Shown: positions 8,633-16,849, numbered from the stretch's first letter. The stretch is 64,000 nt of DNA from Robertmurraya korlensis NBRC 107688 (GCF_001591645.1 NZ_BCVH01000001.1:372001-436000); one strand, 5' to 3'. The notes: generated by a model not told the origin, from the letters alone. A program made the numbers and translations.

Positions 8633-8881
8633 TTAGTTGTTTTGATTTTGTCCAAATTTGACAAACGTTCTTTCATCTTCAATAAGTCCACAAGCTGCAC
8701 ATTGAACTCTGTAAGAGGGACCTTTATAAGACATATGAAATGGAGAAAGCTGTTCATGTGAGTATTCCTCCATCACATCACCTGTTTGTGGGTTAAGTTT
8801 TACAGCTTGTGGTTCTTGCTTAATAAGATTAAAGCGGCTTCGATTCGTTTTGCAATTTGGACAACGGTAAGGCTCAGTCAT
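8633..8881 (-). CDS. Small zinc-ribbon protein (82 aa)
   Basis: Leftward gene of 82 residues starting at ATG 8881, about 7 bases after AAAGGAG; the longer frame starting at 8899 begins inside that site. Two Cys pairs, CPNC near the N-terminus and CAAC near residue 67, form a probable zinc ribbon. The middle carries a polar stretch. No signal peptide or membrane helix. I do not recognise a named function. It converges with the COG0523 GTPase gene; a weak inverted repeat AGCTTGA/TCAAGCT lies between them. A link between a zinc-ribbon protein and a metal GTPase is tempting but unproven. Confidence 0.7.
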   Translation of the reverse strand: MTEPYRCPNCKTNRSRFNLIKQEPQAVKLNPQTGDVMEEYSHEQLSPFHMSYKGPSYRVQCAACGLIEDERTFVKFGQNQNN

Positions 8882-8982
8882 TGGGACTTCTCCTTTCATT
8901 GTGATAATATTGTATATTCTTTCCTTTTATTTAATCAAATATGTAATTACTAATAACAATATAGAATGGTTGTGGAATTTAA

Positions 8983-9252
8983 ATGAAGAAATTAATCGAG
9001 GGTTATCGATCCCTATGGAATAATCGCCTGCTTAATGAGGGGAAAGATGAGGATGTACTTAGAGAGGCGATATCACGTGAACTAAAGGATGAGTTTTCCC
9101 ATCCTCGAGTTCGAAAACAGCCACATGAAAAATATTACTTAGCAACTAAAAGGGTAATTGATTCCGCTTTGGAACCAGATTTAAAGCTTTCCTTGCTTGC
9201 CATCCATATTGAAGAATTGGAGAAAATTTTGTCCGTAACTAAAGACAGATAG
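8983..9252 (+). CDS. Hypothetical protein (89 aa)
   Basis: An 89-residue, largely alpha-helical, charged protein (MKKLIEGYRSLWNNRLL at the N-terminus; a Lys/Arg-rich SHPRVRKQPHEKYYLATKR in the middle). ATG 8983 has only a weak upstream GGTTGTGGA. No signal peptide, membrane segment or metal motif is visible and I do not recognise the family. Codon use resembles its neighbours. It is divergent from the zinc-ribbon gene and converges with the hemolysin III gene eight bases away. Confidence 0.6.
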   Translation: MKKLIEGYRSLWNNRLLNEGKDEDVLREAISRELKDEFSHPRVRKQPHEKYYLATKRVIDSALEPDLKLSLLAIHIEELEKILSVTKDR

Positions 9253-9259
9253 ATTTTTG

Positions 9260-9898
9260 TTATGGAAGTAAAGTAAGGACTGAAAAGAAGTGAAGAATGG
9301 TTCCTGCAATGACAAAAAGATGCCAAATGGCATGATGAAACTTAAATCCTCTCCAAACATAAAATACAGAACCAAAGGTATATAACAATCCTCCGATGAC
9401 TAGTAGATACCAGCCAGTTGGCTCCATCCCATTGGAAATCGGCTTATAGGCAAAAACAATTAACCAACCCATTACTACGTAGAGAGCAGTGGAGAAGAAT
9501 AAAAATTTCTTTACATAAAAGGCCTTAAAAACAGTTCCTCCAATCGCTAACCCCCAAACGATTCCAAATAAGGTCCAGCCTAGTGCACCTTTGACTAGTA
9601 AAAATAAAAATGGAGTATAGGTACCAGCGATAAAAAAGTAGATAGAAGAATGGTCGAATATTTCAAATAGGTCCTTTATCCTTCCTTGTGGAAAGCTGTG
9701 AACCAATGTGGAAGAGATATATAAAATGACCATTGTTGAGCCATATAATGTAAAGCTAACAATATGCCATACATTCCCGTAAAGAGATGAAAAGACGATC
9801 AGCAGAACGAGAGCAGTGATACTTAGTATGGCTCCAATACCATGTGTAATTGAATTTGCTATCTCTTCTCCTTTTGTAAAAACATGAGTTTCAGCCAA
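9260..9898 (-). CDS. Hemolysin III / AdipoR-like membrane protein (YplQ-like)
   Basis: About 213 residues with seven predicted membrane segments, of the PAQR/hemolysin III family. Conserved features are the N-terminal GEEIANSITHGIGA, the Ser/Asp/His set FDHSSIYF in the middle, and the C-terminal HAIWHLFVIAGTILHFFSV, whose His residues with the first His bind zinc in relatives. I prefer TTG 9898, eight bases after GGAGTG; ATG 9904 and GTG 9907 lie too close to that site. Proposed roles in the family include zinc-dependent hydrolase activity; real hemolysis is doubtful. Resembles B. subtilis YplQ. Confidence 0.88.
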   Translation of the reverse strand: MAETHVFTKGEEIANSITHGIGAILSITALVLLIVFSSLYGNVWHIVSFTLYGSTMVILYISSTLVHSFPQGRIKDLFEIFDHSSIYFFIAGTYTPFLFLLVKGALGWTLFGIVWGLAIGGTVFKAFYVKKFLFFSTALYVVMGWLIVFAYKPISNGMEPTGWYLLVIGGLLYTFGSVFYVWRGFKFHHAIWHLFVIAGTILHFFSVLTLLP

Positions 9899-9990
9899 GA
9901 TCATCACTCCATTTCGCTATATTCATAATCATGTACTTACTTTACTAAAAATTGACCAACAAATAAAACAATTTAAATTATATTTTGGGA

Positions 9991-10023
9991 TTTCACACAT
10001 ATTTCACATACAAGTCGTATAAT
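9991..10023 (+). promoter_or_regulatory. Direct-repeat operator and -10 box upstream of two-component operon
   Basis: TTTCACA occurs at 9991-9997 and again at 10002-10008, an exact 11-bp period, followed 9 bases later by TATAAT (10018-10023). No good -35 box is present; the repeats occupy its place. Two hexamers on one helical face with 11-bp spacing is the normal site of OmpR/PhoB-type regulators, and TTCACA fits the known B. subtilis PhoP hexamer TT(A/C/T)A(C/T)A. The natural candidate is the regulator encoded in the operon; PhoP is the alternative. Confidence 0.6.
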
Positions 10024-10053
10024 GAGCGGTGATCGAACTATATGGGGAGTAAT

Positions 10054-11031
10054 ATGAAAATGAAAGTAAAAATAGTGATGCTAGCTTCTATCTGTGCTCT
10101 TCTACTTATCGTTTCGGGTTGCTCAAAAGAACAGCCAATTATTCCGGAAGATAAATCACTAGCGATTACAGTCAATATTAAAGATATGACCATTTCTTTT
10201 ATTGATCTTGAAGAAAAAAGAGTAATGGAAACTTGGGCAATGGACAAGCCTTATACAGGAGGTGTTATATTACCTGATGGTGATTCCCTTCTATTATATG
10301 GAAAACAGGTCGAAACAGCAGATATGTATTCCTTACGAACAGGAAAGAAGATTGAAAGCTGGACGACAGGAAAGGGAATTGTCGAAGGAGTACTGTTATC
10401 TGATAGTGAGGAAATTGCTTTATCGGATCAAGAAAGACTGTCTGTCAGATTCTTTCGTTTTGACGGCAAGGAAACGAAAGAGGTTTCTAATACGGGAAAC
10501 CCATTAGCACTGATTCCTACTACCTCTCAGTTGTACGTTATAAGTTATAACTCTAAAAAACTTACCATAATTGATATTCAAAGGAAAGAAATCATCAATC
10601 AATTTTCCATTCATTCGTCAGCCACTGGGGCGATAGTTCAGGAAGAAAAGGATGAAATTTGGATAGGGGGCCATGGGCTTGGCTCAGAGCTCGAAAGTGA
10701 TATTCATGTTTATGATAGTAAGACAGGTGAGTTGAAAAGGAACGTGTCAGCGCCGATTATGCCAATTAATCTACTACATAATAATGACGGTATATTTGCT
10801 TTAAGTCATGGTTCGAATAGTCTTTATAAACTTTCAGCTGAAGGTGCAATACAAGAAAAGATCGTTGTGGGGGCAAATCCATTCGAGTTATCAGAGTATA
10901 AAAATCAGCTAATTGTAGCGGGGTATGATAGTAATGACATTCACTTCATAACGAAAAAAGATTTAACAATAGAGAAATCATTAAACGTTGGAAAAGGCCC
11001 CTTTCAAATAATCATTAGGGAGATTGACTAA
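10054..11031 (+). CDS. Beta-propeller (YncE/YVTN-like) lipoprotein
   Basis: A 325-residue lipoprotein: leader ending LIVSGC, then seven or so beta-rich repeats of about 40 residues (examples: IDIQRKEIINQFSIHSS, VYDSKTGELKRNVSAP, SLNVGKGPFQIII) typical of YVTN/WD-like propellers. ATG 10054 follows GGGGAGT; ATG 10042 precedes that site. It would sit on the outer face of the membrane. It overlaps the response regulator by one base (TAATG), so translation is coupled. Role inferred: an extracytoplasmic sensor or accessory of the histidine kinase. No catalytic residues can be recognised. Confidence 0.8.
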   Translation: MKMKVKIVMLASICALLLIVSGCSKEQPIIPEDKSLAITVNIKDMTISFIDLEEKRVMETWAMDKPYTGGVILPDGDSLLLYGKQVETADMYSLRTGKKIESWTTGKGIVEGVLLSDSEEIALSDQERLSVRFFRFDGKETKEVSNTGNPLALIPTTSQLYVISYNSKKLTIIDIQRKEIINQFSIHSSATGAIVQEEKDEIWIGGHGLGSELESDIHVYDSKTGELKRNVSAPIMPINLLHNNDGIFALSHGSNSLYKLSAEGAIQEKIVVGANPFELSEYKNQLIVAGYDSNDIHFITKKDLTIEKSLNVGKGPFQIIIREID

Positions 11032-11726
11032 TGGAAAATCGAATCCAAGTTCTCATCGTCGATGATGAAGAAGATATGAGGCAATTATTAAAGATGTATC
11101 TTGAGAATGCTGGTATGACTTGTTCACTAGCCGGAAGTGGGGAGGAGGCATATAGACATGCTACCAGCAATCACTTTGACATTATTCTACTGGATATTAT
11201 GATGCCAGGGGATGATGGATTTATTGTTTGTGAGAAGCTTCGTCATGTATCGAACACGCCCATCATTTTTCTGTCTGCAAAAGGGGAGGAATGGGATAAA
11301 GTAAAGGGGCTTAAGCTTGGAGCGGATGACTATATGGTAAAACCGTTCAGTCCCGGTGAACTTGTTGCTAGAATACAAGCAGTACTTAGAAGAAGTCATA
11401 CCTATAAGGATGAAAATGAAATCGTTAAAGCTGGATTCATCTTTGTTGATAAGAAAGCCCGTAAAGTAGTGATTGACAACGAACATATCATTCTTACACT
11501 AAAGGAATATGAAGTACTTCTTTCTTTAATCGAGCACCATGGTCAAGCACTGAGTAGAGAACAACTTCTAGAACATGTGTGGGGATTAGGATATAGCGGA
11601 AGTCTTCGCACCGTTGATACACATATTAAAACCTTGCGTATGAAGCTTGGAAAAGCTGATTATATTGATACTGTTTGGGGAATTGGTTACAAGTTTGAGG
11701 TACCTACTAATGACATTTCTTCCTAA
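11031..11726 (+). CDS. OmpR/PhoB-family response regulator
   Basis: A 231-residue two-domain regulator. Receiver domain: acidic DDEED near 11-15, phospho-acceptor D55 in ILLDIMMPGDDG, conserved Ser/Thr in IIFLSAKGEE and Lys in MVKPFSPGE near 104. The C-terminal winged-helix domain carries LTLKEYEVLLSLIEH and LREQ-like recognition features ending SLRTVDTHIKTLRMKLGK and VWGIGYKFE. Its start overlaps the propeller gene stop and its end overlaps the kinase gene by 17 bases, so it is tightly paired with that kinase. It probably binds the TTTCACA repeats upstream of the operon (inference). Confidence 0.95.
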   Translation: MENRIQVLIVDDEEDMRQLLKMYLENAGMTCSLAGSGEEAYRHATSNHFDIILLDIMMPGDDGFIVCEKLRHVSNTPIIFLSAKGEEWDKVKGLKLGADDYMVKPFSPGELVARIQAVLRRSHTYKDENEIVKAGFIFVDKKARKVVIDNEHIILTLKEYEVLLSLIEHHGQALSREQLLEHVWGLGYSGSLRTVDTHIKTLRMKLGKADYIDTVWGIGYKFEVPTNDISS

Positions 11727-13104
11727 TACTCTTTCAAAGAAACTATGGGTTTTTGTAACAACTACTATCATTCTTACGATTGGCTTTTCTTTTTTGTTAT
11801 CTAATTATTTTTATGAAAAATTATATGTGGGAAAGATAAGATCAGGGTTACTAGAGGAAGGTACAAGGATTTCTGCTGACTATGAAGGTGGACCGTTATC
11901 GAATGAATTAATCGAGAAAGTAGAATGGTACAATACAAAGAATGAGTCAGAGGTTTTTATTGTAAGTAACCCAAAGGAGTTAAGTGCTTGCTTACCCTAT
12001 GAAATCGATTACGATACTATCATTGGGCCCGAAGAGAGAGAGAAATTACTCAATGGGCATTCGGTTGAAAAAACGGGGTATGAAGAACGGTTTGACCGAG
12101 ACGTTATGGCAGTAATCGTGCCATTAATTGATTCGAATAGGCTAGAGGGGATCATATATTTATATGTTCCATTAGCAAAAATTACTGAGTTAACAAACGA
12201 TTTTTCGATTGTTGGAGTAGTAGTTGGTTTACTCTTTGTAATTTTGTCTGTATACATAGGAACAATCTTTGTAAGAAAAATGACAAAACCTTTAGAAATC
12301 ATGAAGAATGCAGCTGAAAAAGTAACAGCAGGGGATTATTCTGCTAGAGTACCAATCTTTTCTAAGGATGAAATCGGCCAATTAGGTACTGCATTTAACC
12401 TCATGTCGGCATCCATACAAAAAGAAGACGAGAGAAAAAAGGAATTCCTAGCAGATGTATCGCATGAGCTCCGGACCCCCATTAGTTATGTGAAGGGTTA
12501 CAGTGAGGCTCTGATAGCTGGTCTTGTAAAGTCTTATCAGGATCAAGAACGGTACTTGAAAATAATTCATAGAGAAGCTAGTCGAATGGAAAGGCTTGTT
12601 GGAGATTTACTAGACCTATCGAGGCTTGACTCAGAGGATTTTCGATTGGAATTACGTCCATTACCGTTAGCTCAGCTAGTTGAAGATTGTTTGGACAAAT
12701 ACATACCAAAACTTCAAGAAAAGGGTTTGGTCTTACGTTCGGACCTAGATCCGGATATTATCATAAGTGCGGATGAGGGAAGAATAGAACAAGTGATACA
12801 GAATATCGTAGATAATGCAATCAATTATACCGATAAGGGTCAAATTACGGTACTTCTTTCAAAGCATGAAAAAGGGTGTCAGCTGTCCATAAAGGATACA
12901 GGTATTGGCATTCCTAGTGAAGATATCCAAAGAGTAACTCAGCGATTTTTCCGGGTAAATAAGGCAAGAACAAGAAGTGATGGTGGTACGGGTCTTGGAT
13001 TAGCCATATCTAACAGATTAATTCAACTACATAGTGGGGAGCTTGAAATAGAGAGTGGCTCTGGTGAAGGGACCTGCATCACTATTATTCTTCCGGTTAT
13101 ATAA
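11710..13104 (+). CDS. Membrane sensor histidine kinase
   Basis: A 464-residue kinase starting at ATG 11710 inside the regulator gene. Order: TM1 (about 10-32), an extracytoplasmic domain of about 130 residues, TM2 (about 162-185), HAMP (about 186-238), HisKA with His252 in ADVSHELRTP, and a HATPase domain with N box (VDNAINYTDKG), DTGIGIP and a GTGLGLAISNRL G2 box. The sensor domain has no family I recognise. It presumably phosphorylates D55 of the adjacent regulator. Flanking lipoprotein genes in the same operon suggest it monitors something at the outer membrane face. Confidence 0.95.
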   Translation: MTFLPNTLSKKLWVFVTTTIILTIGFSFLLSNYFYEKLYVGKIRSGLLEEGTRISADYEGGPLSNELIEKVEWYNTKNESEVFIVSNPKELSACLPYEIDYDTIIGPEEREKLLNGHSVEKTGYEERFDRDVMAVIVPLIDSNRLEGIIYLYVPLAKITELTNDFSIVGVVVGLLFVILSVYIGTIFVRKMTKPLEIMKNAAEKVTAGDYSARVPIFSKDEIGQLGTAFNLMSASIQKEDERKKEFLADVSHELRTPISYVKGYSEALIAGLVKSYQDQERYLKIIHREASRMERLVGDLLDLSRLDSEDFRLELRPLPLAQLVEDCLDKYIPKLQEKGLVLRSDLDPDIIISADEGRIEQVIQNIVDNAINYTDKGQITVLLSKHEKGCQLSIKDTGIGIPSEDIQRVTQRFFRVNKARTRSDGGTGLGLAISNRLIQLHSGELEIESGSGEGTCITIILPVI

Positions 13105-13138
13105 AAAAGGGTGATAGATAGAAAGGAGGAATAGGTAA

Positions 13139-13588
13139 ATGAAAAAAGGATTACTGGTTACCGTATTCACAGTATTGATTATGAGTTTAACAGCTTGTGT
13201 TCAAGAAGAAGAGGAGGCTCCTCAGTTTTTAGATGTAAAGCTGTCGATTACTCCTGAACATGCTGAAAAAGGAGAAACAGTTTTATTTGAATCAAAAGTA
13301 ACCTATGGGGAAGAAAATGTTACGGATGCAGATGAGGTGGCCTTTGAAATATGGCGTTCAAATGATGAAAATCATGAAAAAATAGAGGTAGAGCATAAAG
13401 AAAATGGGGTATACTCCCTGGAAAAAACGTTTGATGTGGATGGAACGTATTATGTTTACGCACATGTTACAGCAAGAAGCATGCACAATATGCCAAAAAA
13501 AGAGTTCGTTGTTGGAACAGCTAGTGATAAAGAAGAGGGCTCTTCTTCCTCAATGATGGATGAAGAAGAGGACCATAGCGGTCATTAA
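13139..13588 (+). CDS. FixH/YtkA-like lipoprotein with acidic His tail
   Basis: 149 residues. Leader with lipobox LTAC (Cys20) followed by an acidic EEEEAP stretch, then an immunoglobulin-like beta domain (LDVKLSITPEHAEKGETV, GVYSLEKTFDVDGTYYVYAH, HVTARSMHNMPKKEFVVG) as in FixH/YtkA proteins. The tail is Ser/Met/Glu rich and ends EEEDHSGH, a possible metal-binding end. A good AAAGGAGGA precedes ATG 13139. It is the last gene of the propeller-regulator-kinase operon (34 bases after the kinase). YtkA-like domains occur in copper and oxidase assembly settings; that this operon senses a metal is inference. Confidence 0.75.
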   Translation: MKKGLLVTVFTVLIMSLTACVQEEEEAPQFLDVKLSITPEHAEKGETVLFESKVTYGEENVTDADEVAFEIWRSNDENHEKIEVEHKENGVYSLEKTFDVDGTYYVYAHVTARSMHNMPKKEFVVGTASDKEEGSSSSMMDEEEDHSGH

Positions 13589-13992
13589 TCCTCTCTTTGA
13601 ATTAATATAACTACTTCCTCGTTTTCTTTTGGTAGTTGAATGGTTAATAAACCATCAGTAAGAGAATAACGTATTCCTTCTCTGTCTATTGGAGATGGAA
13701 TCGTTATTTTTTTTTCAAATAAAAGATGAGGTCTTTCTTTTAGATAATAACGCATCCCTTCTTTCAATGTTCTGCATGTACCGGTTAGAACACAAAGATT
13801 ATTTTCAAATCGAACATGAATATCACTTAATTTAATTCCAGGTATTTCAGCCTCTAGAATAAAAGCCTTATCCACTTCATATAAATCACATCGAGGAAAA
13901 CTTTTTTGTTGAAGCTCCATTGTCTGTTTCATTACCATTTCTGCTTCCTTCCTCCAGGAAGATTCTTGGTTAAAGTCATAATTGAAATACAT
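13585..13992 (-). CDS. Hsp20/alpha-crystallin family protein
   Basis: 135 residues, leftward, from ATG 13992 (seven bases after AAAGGGTGA; GTG 13995 is closer to the site). The alpha-crystallin core is visible: CDLYEVDKAFILEAEIPG, then VRFENNLCVLTG, and the C-terminal SLTDGLLTIQLPKE in place of the common GVLTVTLPK. Likely an ATP-independent holdase or, as with CotP, a spore-associated Hsp20. It lies 14 bases downstream of the GerT-like gene and is probably co-transcribed. Its stop overlaps the end of the convergent FixH-like gene by 4 bases, leaving no room for a terminator. Confidence 0.85.
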   Translation of the reverse strand: MYFNYDFNQESSWRKEAEMVMKQTMELQQKSFPRCDLYEVDKAFILEAEIPGIKLSDIHVRFENNLCVLTGTCRTLKEGMRYYLKERPHLLFEKKITIPSPIDREGIRYSLTDGLLTIQLPKENEEVVILIQRED

Positions 13993-14006
13993 CACTAGGT
14001 CACCCT

Positions 14007-14480
14007 TTAAAAAATTTCTTTTACATCAATTTCTGAATATTGTAAATCTGTATTCTTAGGAATTTTCACTTCAAGTAGGCCATCCTTATACGTTGCAGCC
14101 CCACCTTTTTTTCTGACTGTTGCTGGTAAGGTATACACTTGTCGTTCAGCTTCAAGTGGGTAATTTTCAATAATAAGTTGATTAGAAGTATGACATACCT
14201 TTAGTATCTTAAGACAGTCTTCATCCTTAATGGGAATCATAGCAAAAACGTAATCATGTGTTTCAAATATATGAGCAGAATGAAGATCCTTTTTTAAAGG
14301 ACTCGAATCTTGGTTTGTCTGTGAGTTTGTAGATAAGTCAGGAAATCCTGCTCCATTTATTCCTTGGTTGAAAACTTTACTCATTGTCTCCTGAACATAT
14401 TTCTCAATATCCTGAGGTTTCATTCCTTGAAAACTGCCCTTCATATCTTTTCCGAAGGGGAACATATTCCATGGAAACAT
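14007..14480 (-). CDS. gerT: GerT-like Hsp20 spore protein
   Basis: 157 residues starting at ATG 14480, six bases after AGGGGTGG; GTG 14489 lies inside that site. The N-terminus MFPWNMFPFGKDMK and MKPQDIEKYVQETMSKVF resemble the spore germination protein GerT as I recall it. The C-terminal half is a divergent Hsp20 fold (QVYTLPATVRKKGGAATYKD, GLLEVKIPK). GerT is a spore coat-associated protein affecting germination in B. subtilis. The symbol is given with moderate confidence; a generic Hsp20 is the alternative. It heads a two-gene unit with the next Hsp20 gene, with a possible sigma-K promoter at 14520-14542. Confidence 0.7.
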   Translation of the reverse strand: MFPWNMFPFGKDMKGSFQGMKPQDIEKYVQETMSKVFNQGINGAGFPDLSTNSQTNQDSSPLKKDLHSAHIFETHDYVFAMIPIKDEDCLKILKVCHTSNQLIIENYPLEAERQVYTLPATVRKKGGAATYKDGLLEVKIPKNTDLQYSEIDVKEIF

Positions 14481-14519
14481 TCCTACCACCCCTAATTATA
14501 AAAAATCTCTACTACATCT

Positions 14520-14542
14520 TATGCAAGAATATGGGTATGGTT
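14520..14542 (-). promoter_or_regulatory. Possible sigma-K promoter for gerT-like operon
   Basis: On the minus strand AACC (14542-14539) is followed after 15 bases by GCATAAGAT (-10 CATA at 14523-14520). This resembles the sigma-K pattern (AC at -35, CATA at -10). It fits a mother-cell spore gene but the match is short, so treat it as a candidate only. Confidence 0.35.
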
Positions 14543-14642
14543 AAATACGATGATTATGACACTTTATATTTGCATTCAATCGAACTTCTTTTTAGTATAT
14601 TGATTAGAGAAAACAAATTTTAGTTATTGTGAGGTTAGTGAT

Positions 14643-15413
14643 TTGAATTCAAAAACAGCTTTGATTACAGGGGGAGCGACGGGTATAGGAAAGAAAATAG
14701 CCGAGGAGCTTGCTCAAAGAGGAATAAATCTCGTTGTTAACTATCGAAGCAGTGAAAATGAAGCGATTAACCTTGCAAAGGGCTTAATTGCGGAATATGG
14801 CATAAAGATTGAACTCATACAGGCTGATGTTGCTAGTCAGCAGGATTGTATCAAAATATGTGAACATATAAAACAAAAGAACATATCCATAGACATTCTC
14901 ATACATAATGCAGGCCCGTATATTCATGAAAGGAAACGACTTACCGATTACACGTTTGATGAGTGGAATTATTTAATTAATGGCAATTTAAATGCTGTGT
15001 TTTATTTAACAAAGGAAATACTTCCTAACATGCGTGAACAGAAGTGGGGAAGAGTCATAACCATTGGATTTGATCGTGTAGAAACAGCCCCAGGCTGGGT
15101 TTTTCGTTCAGCCTTCGCAGCTGCAAAAACCGGTTTAGCTAGTTTAACTAGAACGATTTCACTTGAAGAGGCCAAAAATGGCATTACAGCAAATATGGTA
15201 TGTCCAGGTGATATCACTGGCCATTGGAAAGAGACAAATATTTCAGAGGCAACATTGCAGGTCATATCAAATATTCCGGTAGGTAGACCAGGGACGGGGG
15301 AAGATATCTCCAGAGTTGTTGCTTTCTTGATTGATGAGCAATCTAGTTTTATAACTGGTGGCATCATACCAGTTACTGGAGGAATGGATGTTCTAGGGAA
15401 AGTTCATAAGTAA
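14643..15413 (+). CDS. SDR-family protein with altered active site
   Basis: A 256-residue Rossmann-fold short-chain dehydrogenase/reductase. Cofactor motif TGGATGIG (9-16), NAG (89-91) and the structural Asn (N115) are intact, as is the active-site Lys K162. The catalytic Tyr is Phe158 (SAFAAAK where YxxxK is expected), and the usual Ser before it is replaced by Gly/Phe (ITIGFD). It is annotated by fold as a 3-oxoacyl-ACP-reductase-like SDR, but oxidoreductase activity by the normal mechanism is unlikely. TTG 14643 follows GAGGTTAGTG. It stands alone, followed by a hairpin terminator. The substrate is unknown. Confidence 0.85.
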   Translation: MNSKTALITGGATGIGKKIAEELAQRGINLVVNYRSSENEAINLAKGLIAEYGIKIELIQADVASQQDCIKICEHIKQKNISIDILIHNAGPYIHERKRLTDYTFDEWNYLINGNLNAVFYLTKEILPNMREQKWGRVITIGFDRVETAPGWVFRSAFAAAKTGLASLTRTISLEEAKNGITANMVCPGDITGHWKETNISEATLQVISNIPVGRPGTGEDISRVVAFLIDEQSSFITGGIIPVTGGMDVLGKVHK

Positions 15414-15469
15414 ATGACTCTTTACAGGATTCATGAAGAGGTATAATATATAATATTATTTACGAATAT

Positions 15470-15497
15470 CATTGGAATAGTCTTCCAATGTTTTTTT
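15470..15497 (+). terminator. Terminator after SDR gene
   Basis: Stem CATTGGAA/TTCCAATG (15470-15477, 15483-15490) with a 5-base loop, then TTTTTTT. Confidence 0.85.
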
Positions 15498-15528
15498 CGT
15501 GATTCATTTTATCTAAAGAAGGGTCATT

Positions 15529-16845
15529 ATGAATAAAACCATAAAATTAACACCTGCCCAATTATTAATTATCGTTTTTATTTTTTTTATCTTTATAGGT
15601 ACTATTCTCTTGTTATTACCGTTTTCAACTAATAAACCGATCACATTCATTGATGCATTCTTTACGACTGTTTCAGCGATGACCGTAACAGGATTGGGGG
15701 TAGTTGACACAGGGACATATTTTACATACGTAGGACAATTCATTATTGCATTGCTCATACAACTTGGTGGATTGGGTATCATGACTTTTTCGGTATTTAT
15801 TTTTATCGTTTTAGGAAAGAAGATCGGTTTTAAACATCGACTTATCATGCAACATGCTCTTAACCAAGTAAATATTGGCGGGGTTATCAAGCTTGTAAAG
15901 AATTTATTCTTTTTTTCTATCACCATTGAGTTTATTGCCATGATTTTTCTAGCGCTTCGTCTTGTTCCCGAATTCGGATGGAAAAAAGGACTGTTTTCAA
16001 GTTTTTTCCACTCTATTTCCGCATTCAATAATGCGGGTTTTGCCCTGTGGCCAGATAATCTGATTCAGTTTGTTGGTGACCCTATCATCAATATTGTTAT
16101 AAGTTCCCTATTTATAATTGGAGGGATTGGCTTTACTGTTTTAATTGATTTAAAGGAAAAGAACTCTTTTTCAAAGCTAAGCTTACACAGTAAGATGATG
16201 ATCGTAGGAACTCTTGTGATTAATATTGTATCCATTCTACTTATTTTTGCATTAGAGTTTAGAAACCCTCAAACCCTGGGCGGATTAACAATGGTTGAAA
16301 AGCTTTGGGCATCTTATTTTCAAGGGGTGTCACCGAGAACAGCAGGTTTTAACACCATTGATATTGGTTTGATGAATGATCCAACAATTTTTTACATAAC
16401 CATTTTAATGTTTATTGGTGCGGGTAGCGCGTCTACAGGCGGCGGTATTAAGTTAACTACCTTTATGGTTATCCTGTTATCGACCTTTTTTTACTTGAAA
16501 GGAAGAGATGATATCCAAATTTATAGGAGGAACATTCCCTCTGGATATATTGCAAGAGTGACAGCAATAGCAATGACAAGTGTTCTTGTAGTGGTATTAG
16601 CCGTGTTACTGATTAATATCATTGAGCCTATTCCTTTTTTACCATTATTGTTTGAAGTAGTTTCTGCCTTTGGTACAGTTGGGTTATCCATGGGAATTAC
16701 TGCTAGCTTGACTGTCCTCGGAAAGCTAATCATTATAATTGTGATGTTTATCGGTAAAATTGGCCCGTTAACTTTGATGTTTATGCTGGCAAGACCACAA
16801 AAATCGAATTTCAAATATCCTGATGAAGAAATATTAACTGGGTGA
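15529..16845 (+). CDS. Ktr-type potassium transporter membrane subunit (KtrB/KtrD)
   Basis: A 438-residue TrkH/KtrB-family channel subunit with four M1-P-M2 repeats. The four selectivity-filter loops are visible: AMTVTGLGVV, AFNNAGFAL, SPRTAGFNT and AFGTVGLSMG, each with the central Gly that sets K+ selectivity. It imports K+ (Na+-dependent in relatives) across the membrane. No cytosolic RCK partner (KtrA/KtrC) is adjacent, which suits the KtrD arrangement of B. subtilis, where the partner is elsewhere. The 115-base leader holds only a terminator of the preceding gene; there is no room for the c-di-AMP riboswitch found before some ktrAB operons. Confidence 0.92.
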   Translation: MNKTIKLTPAQLLIIVFIFFIFIGTILLLLPFSTNKPITFIDAFFTTVSAMTVTGLGVVDTGTYFTYVGQFIIALLIQLGGLGIMTFSVFIFIVLGKKIGFKHRLIMQHALNQVNIGGVIKLVKNLFFFSITIEFIAMIFLALRLVPEFGWKKGLFSSFFHSISAFNNAGFALWPDNLIQFVGDPIINIVISSLFIIGGIGFTVLIDLKEKNSFSKLSLHSKMMIVGTLVINIVSILLIFALEFRNPQTLGGLTMVEKLWASYFQGVSPRTAGFNTIDIGLMNDPTIFYITILMFIGAGSASTGGGIKLTTFMVILLSTFFYLKGRDDIQIYRRNIPSGYIARVTAIAMTSVLVVVLAVLLINIIEPIPFLPLLFEVVSAFGTVGLSMGITASLTVLGKLIIIIVMFIGKIGPLTLMFMLARPQKSNFKYPDEEILTG

Positions 16846-16849
16846 GTAA

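Noticed and set aside
14384-14623. Plus-strand 79-codon frame upstream of the SDR gene
   Set aside because: Overlaps the GerT-like gene and its promoter region on the other strand; no ribosome-binding site.
15513-16028. 171-codon minus-strand frame opposite the ktr gene
   Set aside because: Composition is that of reversed membrane-protein codons; the plus strand carries a complete K+ transporter.
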